Part shown: positions 1 through 5,677 of the stretch, in pieces
Layout of the letters: each line of letters opens with the position of its first letter
Position numbering within the stretch: position 1 is the stretch's first letter
Assembly (NCBI GenBank): GCA_009773075.1
Contig: WOUX01000019.1
Location: 1 to 9,347 of the forward strand
Length of the DNA stretch: 9,347 bases
From: a bacterium
Lineage (GTDB): Bacteria; Desulfobacterota; UBA8473
Reading direction: 5' to 3'
The notes under the pieces: model-generated
The model's input: the letters and a program-made list of their open reading frames with translations, nothing else
What the model was told of the DNA's origin: nothing
Database searches by the model: none
Program-made: the position numbers and the translations under genes

Positions 1-52
1 CTCATAAACTCATTGAACCAACAAGCGATTTCCACCATTCCACTCTTCCCAA

Positions 53-68
53 GTATCTTTATAGATAC
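53..68. repeat. Short perfect inverted repeat (hairpin)
   Basis: Six-base arms GTATCT and AGATAC flank the 4-base loop TTAT. A G-run, not a T-run, follows on the + strand, so this is not a standard intrinsic terminator. It may stabilise the 3' end of a transcript from outside the window or be a protein site. The rest of 1-106 shows no supported gene. Confidence 0.3.
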
Positions 69-106
69 CAGGGGGGTACGATGTGTGTTCCGAGTTCCAA
101 AAATTT

Positions 107-135
107 TTGACAAAAGGAGACTATGGTGATAGATT
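107..135 (+). promoter_or_regulatory. Sigma-70-like promoter candidate for ade
   Basis: A perfect -35 hexamer TTGACA (107-112) is followed after exactly 17 bases by TAGATT (130-135), which matches the -10 consensus at 4 of 6 positions. An A5T5 tract lies just upstream at 99-108, as in UP-like elements. Transcription would start near 142, leaving a leader of about 55-70 bases before the ATG candidates at 196 and 211. The ten bases TTGACAAAAG recur at the cobU promoter (8697-8706). Confidence 0.45.
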
Positions 136-137
136 AA
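112..137 (+). other. Strong Shine-Dalgarno with 4-codon mini-ORF
   Basis: AAAAGGAGA (112-120) sits two bases before an ATG (123) that opens a four-codon frame (Met-Val-Ile-Asp) ending in TAA at 135-137. It overlaps the promoter candidate at 107-135, so both cannot serve one transcript: a start near 142 would leave the mini-ORF out. It could be a leader peptide of a longer upstream transcript, the remnant of an older gene start, or chance. Confidence 0.15.
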
Positions 138-210
138 ACAGTTGTTGGTCTTGATTAATCTAACGACTAAAAACTGTCTCTACTTTTGGAAAAGCATGAG
201 AATATTTAAG

Positions 211-1923
211 ATGGAAGATCAATTGAAAAGCAGGATTAGGGTTGCTTGTGGAAAAGAAAAGGCAGACCTTTTAATCAAAAATGCCAGAGTTATGGATGTA
301 TTTTCAGGCAGCATTTTTTCTGCCGATGTGGCAATCCACGGCTCAATAATAATAGGTTTTGGAGATTATAATGCCAGGGAAATTATAGACATAAAGGGAA
401 GGTTTCTCTGTCCAGGTTTTATTGATGGTCATATCCATGTGGAAAGTTCAATGGTTTCAGTATCTGAATTTGCAAGGGCTGTTGTTCCTCTGGGGACTAC
501 TTCAATAGTAGCTGATCCCCATGAAATAGCCAACGTTATGGGGTTAGAAGGCATTAAATATATAGCTGAATCAGGCAGATTAACTCCTCTGGATGTATAC
601 ATAATGCTGCCCTCCTGTGTCCCTTCTACAGATATGGAAACCTCTGGAGCAAGATTGTCTGCTTCAGACCTTTTAAAGCTAGTTCACAAAGAATGGGTGC
701 TGGGGCTCGGTGAGGTTATGAACTTTCCAGGGGTAATAGATGGAGACCCTGAGATTTTGAGAAAGATAGAGATGGCTAAGGGGAAAAGGATTGATGGGCA
801 TGCACCTATGCTGGCTGGAAATGATCTCAATGCTTATATATCTGTGGGTATAGGTTCGGACCATGAGTGTACAACTCTTAAAGAGGCAAGAGAGAAACTC
901 CAAAAAGGAATGTACATAATGATCCGAGAGGGAACAGTGGCAAAAAACATGGAGACCCTTTTACCATTAGTGACACCCGCTAATTCAAGGAGGTGCCTCT
1001 TTGTTACTGATGACAAACATCCCCTTGACTTGTTTGAAGAAGGACATATGGATTTCCTGATAAGAAAGGCTGTTAAGCAGGGATTGGATCCCATTATTGC
1101 TGTACAGATGGTCACGTTAAACCCTGCAGAGTATTTCCATTTGCATAGATTGGGCGCTATAGCGCCGGGGTACAAAGCGGACATTACCGTATTCGAAACG
1201 TTAAAAGACCTAAGAGTCGAAATGGTGTTTAAAGGAGGTAAATTGGTAGCAAGGGATGGCCGGCTTTTGGAACTGCCACTAAAAGAAAAAAAACCAATAC
1301 TCAATAGCTCCCTCATGATAAAAGATATGGACATTGACAGATTGAAAATAAAGGCATCTTCAGAGAATGCCAGGATAATAGAATTGGTCCCAAATCAGAT
1401 AACGACAAAAAAGATAATTGAGAAGGTAAGAATTGTTAATGGCCATGCATTGGCTGATATAGAAAGGGATATTCTTAAGATAGCGGTAATAGAAAGACAT
1501 ACCGGATCGGGCAATGTTAGATTGGGGTTCGTAAGGGGTTTTGGGCTGAAAACCGGCGCTATAGGATCTTCGGTTGCCCACGATTCTCATAATATAATAG
1601 TAGTGGGAACCAATGACGATGATATGTTGAAAGCGGTAATAGAAATAGAAAAGATAGGTGGGGGACAATTGGTTGTAGGAAACGGGAGTATATTAGCTTC
1701 TCTACCTTTGCCAATTGCTGGATTGATGTCCTATATGCCGCTTTTGGAAGTAGCTGATGGAATCAAAAGACTTCTTGCATCAGCAAAGACCCTTGGATGC
1801 CATCTTAGAGATCCCTTTATGGCTTTGTCTTTCCTTGCCTTGCCCGTTATTCCTGAATTAAAAATTACAGACAAAGGCCTAGTGGACGTAAGTGAATTTA
1901 GGATAGTTTCCCTATTCGAATAG
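211..1923 (+). CDS. ade: Adenine deaminase
   Basis: Cytosolic amidohydrolase-superfamily enzyme that converts adenine and water to hypoxanthine and ammonia in purine salvage; the family uses a dinuclear Mn/Fe-type metal centre. From the ATG at 211 the product is 570 residues, the usual family length. Visible hallmarks are the metal-binding His-Ile-His (residues 74 and 76) followed by VESSM, the ADPHEIANV block around residues 102-110, a GHAP block near residue 192, and the family C-terminal block LPLPIAGLMS near residues 497-506. The start is uncertain. ATG 211 matches the usual family N-terminus (charged helix, then ADLLIKNA). An in-frame ATG at 196 with GGA five bases upstream is a real alternative, and the frame stays open back to a TTG at 142. 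No purine-riboswitch core is visible upstream. The neighbouring 88-residue gene follows after 35 bases, so the two are probably co-transcribed. Confidence 0.92.
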   Translation: MEDQLKSRIRVACGKEKADLLIKNARVMDVFSGSIFSADVAIHGSIIIGFGDYNAREIIDIKGRFLCPGFIDGHIHVESSMVSVSEFARAVVPLGTTSIVADPHEIANVMGLEGIKYIAESGRLTPLDVYIMLPSCVPSTDMETSGARLSASDLLKLVHKEWVLGLGEVMNFPGVIDGDPEILRKIEMAKGKRIDGHAPMLAGNDLNAYISVGIGSDHECTTLKEAREKLQKGMYIMIREGTVAKNMETLLPLVTPANSRRCLFVTDDKHPLDLFEEGHMDFLIRKAVKQGLDPIIAVQMVTLNPAEYFHLHRLGAIAPGYKADITVFETLKDLRVEMVFKGGKLVARDGRLLELPLKEKKPILNSSLMIKDMDIDRLKIKASSENARIIELVPNQITTKKIIEKVRIVNGHALADIERDILKIAVIERHTGSGNVRLGFVRGFGLKTGAIGSSVAHDSHNIIVVGTNDDDMLKAVIEIEKIGGGQLVVGNGSILASLPLPIAGLMSYMPLLEVADGIKRLLASAKTLGCHLRDPFMALSFLALPVIPELKITDKGLVDVSEFRIVSLFE

Positions 1924-1958
1924 GAGAGTTGGAAACCTTTAATAGCGAGGATTAATTA

Positions 1959-2225
1959 ATGAAAACAAGTTTATCAAATCGAATGACAGATGAGGGAAAA
2001 GAAAACCTGTGGGGTAAATATGTAGAGATAAAGCTTAAAGATAACAGGACAGCAAGAGGGCTTGTTCTTACCCAGGCAGGTGATTCTATTAGCATATCCG
2101 ATGAGTTTAAAAATCTAGAGGAATACCAAAACTATAAACCTGAAATAATGGGAAGCTGCGGTGTAGTCTATCCACATACAGAGGGCTATAAATGGAGTGA
2201 AATAGAGAAGGTAGAGGTTATTTAA
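1959..2225 (+). CDS. Small hypothetical protein, 88 residues
   Basis: I do not recognise this family. The frame opens at an ATG preceded by GCGAGG (1945-1950) at eight bases, which supports translation. The product is soluble-looking, with no signal peptide or membrane segment. A short charged N-terminal helix is followed by an alternating hydrophobic pattern (residues about 18-48, including VEIKLKDNRTARGLVL) that suggests beta strands, then a Lys/Tyr-rich loop, one cysteine in GSCGVV, and a terminal strand EIEKVEVI. The strand arrangement recalls small beta-barrels of Sm or SH3 type, but this is an impression from spacing only. It lies 35 bases after ade and before the gap that carries the TetR promoter, so it is most likely the last gene of the ade transcript. 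No function is assigned. Confidence 0.7.
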   Translation: MKTSLSNRMTDEGKENLWGKYVEIKLKDNRTARGLVLTQAGDSISISDEFKNLEEYQNYKPEIMGSCGVVYPHTEGYKWSEIEKVEVI

Positions 2226-2249
2226 AATCTTCCTGGATTAATTTTTTTG

Positions 2250-2278
2250 TTGACTTTTTTGCGGGTTTTTTTTAAATT
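2250..2278 (+). promoter_or_regulatory. Sigma-70-like promoter candidate for the tetR cassette
   Basis: TTGACT (2250-2255, 5 of 6 matches to -35) and TAAATT (2273-2278, 4 of 6 matches to -10) are separated by 17 bases, in a T-rich intergenic stretch. The predicted start near 2285 falls at the edge of the dyad at 2288-2306. It would drive the TetR gene and, since later gaps are short, probably the genes through 7870. Confidence 0.4.
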
Positions 2279-2287
2279 AGATTTAGA

Positions 2288-2306
2288 AAGTGAATGGTCT
2301 TCATTT
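2288..2306. promoter_or_regulatory. Candidate TetR operator dyad
   Basis: AAGTGAA (2288-2294) and TTCATTT (2300-2306) form an inverted repeat with one mismatch in seven pairs and a 5-base centre. It lies just downstream of the -10 candidate and 26 bases before the TetR start codon. This is a usual place for autorepression, and the TGAA/TTCA half-sites resemble those of many TetR-family operators. The link to this regulator is inferred. Confidence 0.35.
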
Positions 2307-2332
2307 AGTTAATATAATTTAAAGGAATTTAA

Positions 2333-2959
2333 ATGGGTATCCCTGAAAGGAAAGAAAAAGAAAAGATAAAGAGGCGGAAAGATATCCTTGGGGCAGCAAA
2401 AAATAGTTTTTCGAAAAAGGGTTTCATGAATGCCACAATAGAGGAAATTGCCCAGGAGTCTGAACTAAGTACGGGCACTATCTATCTCTACTTCTCAGGA
2501 AAAGAAGAATTGTACGTTTCTCTGATAGTCGAAACCTATGATATTCTTATCGAAGAACTTGGAGAAGTGCTCAAACAAGATGTGGCGCCTGATGAGTTAT
2601 TGGTAAGTATAGCTACTACCTACTACGACTTTTGTGAAAATCATCCGGATCATTATAGGATTTTAAACTTCATTGTTAACGAGCATCTAAATTTAAAGCT
2701 GACACCTGAATTGACAGAGAAGATTGATGATAAAACCGATATTATCTTTAAAATGGTTAGTGAAGTAATTAAACATGGGATTGGGATAGGCATATTCAAA
2801 CAAATAGATGTCTGGGACGTTACCAGCCTTTTTTGGAGTAATATACATGGTATAATACAGACACAAACTACCATAGATTATTTGAAAGGCAGAACTACTG
2901 ATATTGAGTCTTTAATTAGAAAAAACATAGAACTGATGTTTTTAGCCATTAAGGTCTAA
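2333..2959 (+). CDS. TetR/AcrR-family transcriptional regulator
   Basis: A 208-residue one-component regulator, the usual size for the family. The N-terminal DNA-binding domain covers residues about 14-62. Its helix-turn-helix spans residues 35-54 (TIEEIAQESELSTGTIYLYF), with the family signature TGTIYLYF and then KEELY. The lysine- and arginine-rich start (residues 7-16) is typical of the arm before helix 1. The remaining helical part should bind an inducer and dimerise; nothing in it tells me the ligand. AAAGGA (2321-2326), six bases before the ATG, supports the start. A promoter and a dyad lie directly upstream, suggesting autoregulation. The 277-residue gene follows after only 27 bases on the same strand, so this regulator probably controls the downstream AAA+/CooC/VWA cassette, by inference from position. 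Confidence 0.9.
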   Translation: MGIPERKEKEKIKRRKDILGAAKNSFSKKGFMNATIEEIAQESELSTGTIYLYFSGKEELYVSLIVETYDILIEELGEVLKQDVAPDELLVSIATTYYDFCENHPDHYRILNFIVNEHLNLKLTPELTEKIDDKTDIIFKMVSEVIKHGIGIGIFKQIDVWDVTSLFWSNIHGIIQTQTTIDYLKGRTTDIESLIRKNIELMFLAIKV

Positions 2960-2986
2960 ATATTATACTTTCAGGAGGCTTTACCT

Positions 2987-3820
2987 ATGGCGACAGTAAG
3001 GGAGGTAAACGAGGCTTTTTTGGAGAAGGGGTTGGAGATAGAGCTTCCATTTCCGGATGATTGGTTAGTGAAGAAGGTTGACATATTGGAGAAGAGGGAC
3101 AGTTCAGACAAGGTTGGAGTTCTTTTAGCTTTGAAGTTAATAGATGACATGGGCAGAGAGATATCAGAGCTTTATTATGGGGAGAGTTTAGTAAAGAGGG
3201 GGCGGAAGGTACGGGATATAAAGATAGAGGTACCCTCCAAGGTTGAGTTATTACCGTTGCGGGCTAAGATGGATTTTGACAGTGATGAAGATGCGTGGAG
3301 CTACATAAAGGGGGCATTTATCCATTTATTGAAAGACAAGGGGTACAGTATATGGGGGGACAATATTTCTAGTGGTATAGATTCATCAGTCCTTTCCTTT
3401 TTAGAAAAAGGGGAGTTGGACATATATGCGGAGAAGGACAGCAGGGGATTTCTCATAAGAGTAGCCTTACGGTCTACAAATGAGGATGCTTATAAAAAGG
3501 CCATTGGTTTAGTGGAACTAAGGAAGGATTACGGGAGCCTATACGACTATGGTTTAGTAATACCTGCATTTCAGGATTCATTAGGGGTAAAGTGGCGGGA
3601 TCAGGAGTTTTGGCTTACAGTGAACAGCGAGTATTTATCAATACATCGTATAGGGTTATTTGCCGTGGACAACCTGGATCCCAATCGGATATATCCTCAC
3701 ACAGTATACGCCAAAGAGCGGGAGATATTCAGGTACATGGTGAATTCTAGCAGGCAGTGGTCAGTAGTAAGGGGTAGGTATTTACAGCAGAGAGCAAGCA
3801 GAGTTGGCAGTTCAAAGTAA
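2987..3820 (+). CDS. Uncharacterised 277-residue protein, first gene of the AAA+/CooC/VWA cassette
   Basis: I do not recognise a named family. A strong AGGAGG (2973-2978) eight bases before the ATG supports the start. The protein is soluble, charged and free of cysteines, with no signal peptide or membrane helix. Residues 1-95 are strand-rich, with several Lys-rich turns. Residues about 100-200 have a helix (DAWSYIKGAFIHLLKDKG), then GELDIYAEKD, RGFLIRVALRS, a helix with paired lysines, and YDYGLVIPAF. That order of helix, Asp-containing strand, charged strand, helix and strand resembles a PD-(D/E)xK nuclease-like core, but the expected Glu-x-Lys is replaced (RVALR), so catalysis looks unlikely if the resemblance is real. 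The C-terminus is basic (SRQWSVVRGRYLQQR). The 23-base gap to the next ATPase implies co-expression. It may be a client-binding or scaffold subunit. Confidence 0.85.
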   Translation: MATVREVNEAFLEKGLEIELPFPDDWLVKKVDILEKRDSSDKVGVLLALKLIDDMGREISELYYGESLVKRGRKVRDIKIEVPSKVELLPLRAKMDFDSDEDAWSYIKGAFIHLLKDKGYSIWGDNISSGIDSSVLSFLEKGELDIYAEKDSRGFLIRVALRSTNEDAYKKAIGLVELRKDYGSLYDYGLVIPAFQDSLGVKWRDQEFWLTVNSEYLSIHRIGLFAVDNLDPNRIYPHTVYAKEREIFRYMVNSSRQWSVVRGRYLQQRASRVGSSK

Positions 3821-3843
3821 ATTAATACAAAGGAGGGGTTTTA

Positions 3844-4875
3844 ATGATAATAGAGGGATTAAAAGAAACGATTTTGGGTTATGTTGACAGTGGTAAAGAT
3901 CCGTTGGATGTTATATTTGGTCAGGAGGATGCCAAAGAGAAGATATTGGCGTCCATACTGGCAGATCATCATGTATTAATAGAGGGGCCTCCTGGAGTAG
4001 GCAAGACCACATTGGCCAAGTATCTTGCATCCATATTGCCGCCTGTTAATGCAGTAAAGGGGTGTCCATTTCACTGTGATCCCAGCAAACTGGTTTGTCC
4101 TTTATGCATAACCAAATCCAAAGAAGGCAACCTAGAGGTAGAGAAAGTAGAGGGTTCCAGGAGATTTGTCAGGATACAGGGCAGTCCTGATTTAACCGCA
4201 GAGGATCTTTTAGGAGACATAGATCCTACCAAGGCATTCAAATTTGGGCCTCATGATTATAGGGCATTCACCCCTGGGAAGCTTTTAAAGGGCAATCGTG
4301 GTATAGTTTTCTTTGATGAGTTGAACAGAGTGCCGGAGAAATTGCAGAATGCCTTACTTCAGGTATTAGAAGAGAGAATAGCAACCATAGGGCCGTATGA
4401 TGTGGACTATGCCTCCAACTTCATCATGTTAGCCACCATGAATCCCAGAGAGCATGCGGGAGTCGAAGAGCTATCAGACGTCTTACTTGACAGATTTGAC
4501 ATAGTTAGGATGGGGTATCCGGAGACACCGGAGAGAGAGAGGCAGATACTGGTAAAGTATGGATTAAAGACAGAGGGTATAGAGATACCTGACGAAGTAA
4601 TAGACTCAATAGTCAAGTTAGTCAGAGCCACCAGAGAAGAGCCCTGGGACAAAGAGTTGGACCAGGGGGCCAGTGCCAGGGCAGGGCTATCCTTATACGA
4701 GAAAGTACAGACCATAGCCTTACTTCAGAAGCGCAAAACCGCTACCATAGATGATGTAAGGAGCATGGCAGTGTCGTCTATGGGCAGCAGAATAAAGCCT
4801 TCACCTGAGTCCAAGTTTTATGATGATCCCCTTGGATTGATACAGGAGATATCGGAAGGCATATTAGGGGGGTAG
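3844..4875 (+). CDS. ChlI/MoxR-type AAA+ ATPase with four-cysteine insert
   Basis: A 343-residue AAA+ motor with all catalytic elements. Walker A is GPPGVGKTT (residues 48-56), Walker B is IVFFDE (154-159, Glu159 present), sensor 1 is Asn200 in ATMNP, the arginine finger is Arg217 in LLDRFD, and the sensor-2 arginine is Arg279 in GASARAG. FTPGKLLKGNRG (142-153) is typical of MoxR and Mg-chelatase I subunits. After Walker A lies GCPxxCxPSxxxCPxC (Cys 74, 78, 85, 88), at about the place where BchI/ChlI have their DPF-type insert. A zinc or Fe-S site, or transient metal binding, is possible. AAAGGAGG (3829-3836) lies seven bases before the ATG. It probably forms a hexameric ring that acts on the degenerate AAA+/VWA partner at 5678-7870, in ChlI/ChlD style. 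It abuts the CooC-like gene with no gap. The exact subfamily and the target are unknown. Confidence 0.92.
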   Translation: MIIEGLKETILGYVDSGKDPLDVIFGQEDAKEKILASILADHHVLIEGPPGVGKTTLAKYLASILPPVNAVKGCPFHCDPSKLVCPLCITKSKEGNLEVEKVEGSRRFVRIQGSPDLTAEDLLGDIDPTKAFKFGPHDYRAFTPGKLLKGNRGIVFFDELNRVPEKLQNALLQVLEERIATIGPYDVDYASNFIMLATMNPREHAGVEELSDVLLDRFDIVRMGYPETPERERQILVKYGLKTEGIEIPDEVIDSIVKLVRATREEPWDKELDQGASARAGLSLYEKVQTIALLQKRKTATIDDVRSMAVSSMGSRIKPSPESKFYDDPLGLIQEISEGILGG

Positions 4876-5676
4876 ATGGATATGAGAGCAAGGGCAACAA
4901 CCATTGCCATCTCTGGAAAAGGAGGGACTGGCAAAACCATGCTATCATCACTTCTGGTCAGGTATTTCTCCAGATATGGCAGTGTCTTTGCCATAGATGC
5001 GGATCCTGACTCAAACCTGCCGGAAGCCTTAGGGGTAAAGATCAAGAAAGACGTGGGGGCAGTAAGGGAAGACATACTGGACATCAGAGCCGACAAGGTA
5101 TCCCCATCCATGACCAAGAAAGACCTATTTGAGATGGAGCTTTTACAGATCATAGAAGAAGGCAAAGCCTTTGACCTACTGGTCATGGGCAGGTCAGAAG
5201 GAGCGGGGTGTTATTGTACCATAAACCACATACTAAGAGAAGTAATAGACACCAAATCAAAAAACTACGACACAGTGATAATAGACTGCGAAGCTGGTCT
5301 AGAGCACCTGAGCAGGAGGACCACCAGAGGTGCTGACATAATGATAGTAGTGACCGATGCCACCAAGAAGGGCATACTCACAGCCAGGAGAGTAAAAGAG
5401 CTATCTTTGGAGGTAGACATAGAATTTGACAGAATAGTTGTAATAGCCAACAAAGTCACCCCTGAGACCAGGCATATAATGGAGGAATTGGGTAGAGAAA
5501 ACGGATTAGACATAATTGGATACGTACCTTTTGATCCATTAATTTCTCAGTATGATGCTATGGGGAGGTCCCTTTTGGAGTTACCTGAGGAAGCCCCTTC
5601 TGTTTCATCGGCCTATGAGATATTTGGCAGGATAAGGCAAGAAGCGGAGGAAAAGTACAGGAAGAGGGGAGGGTAA
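4876..5676 (+). CDS. CooC-like P-loop ATPase (metal-insertion type)
   Basis: A 266-residue MinD/ParA/NifH-class ATPase closest to CooC, the nickel-binding maturation factor of Ni-carbon monoxide dehydrogenase. Visible features are the deviant Walker A GKGGTGKT (residues 14-21) with signature Lys15, DADPDSNL (41-48), the CooC Cys-x-Cys (Cys112, Cys114) in EGAGCYC, and the switch II stretch DCEAGLEHLSRRT (137-149). In characterised CooC the Cys-x-Cys pair at the dimer interface binds Ni or Zn, so the metal-binding site looks intact. The ATG at 4876 directly follows the stop of the upstream ATPase. AGGGGGG (4866-4872) is 3 bases from it and 9 bases from an in-frame ATG at 4882, which may be the real start. 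The 1-base gap to the AAA+/VWA gene implies translational coupling. No CODH or acetyl-CoA synthase gene is visible, so its client may be another metalloenzyme. Confidence 0.88.
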   Translation: MDMRARATTIAISGKGGTGKTMLSSLLVRYFSRYGSVFAIDADPDSNLPEALGVKIKKDVGAVREDILDIRADKVSPSMTKKDLFEMELLQIIEEGKAFDLLVMGRSEGAGCYCTINHILREVIDTKSKNYDTVIIDCEAGLEHLSRRTTRGADIMIVVTDATKKGILTARRVKELSLEVDIEFDRIVVIANKVTPETRHIMEELGRENGLDIIGYVPFDPLISQYDAMGRSLLELPEEAPSVSSAYEIFGRIRQEAEEKYRKRGG

Positions 5677-5677
5677 A

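Noticed and set aside
1..141. Open frames on both strands at the left edge (+ frame 1-126; a - frame open from about 135 to 1).
   Set aside because: Both are under 50 codons, overlap each other, lack a convincing start with a ribosome binding site, and I recognise no protein family in either. Chance is enough to explain them.
834..1334. 166-codon open frame on the - strand inside ade.
   Set aside because: It lies wholly within the convincing adenine deaminase frame, and its product is a Ser/Ile-rich shadow without recognisable motifs.
2226..2250. Possible intrinsic terminator after the 88-residue gene (AATC and GATT around TTCCTG, then T7).
   Set aside because: A four-base AT-rich stem is too weak to call; the T-run is part of a generally T-rich gap.
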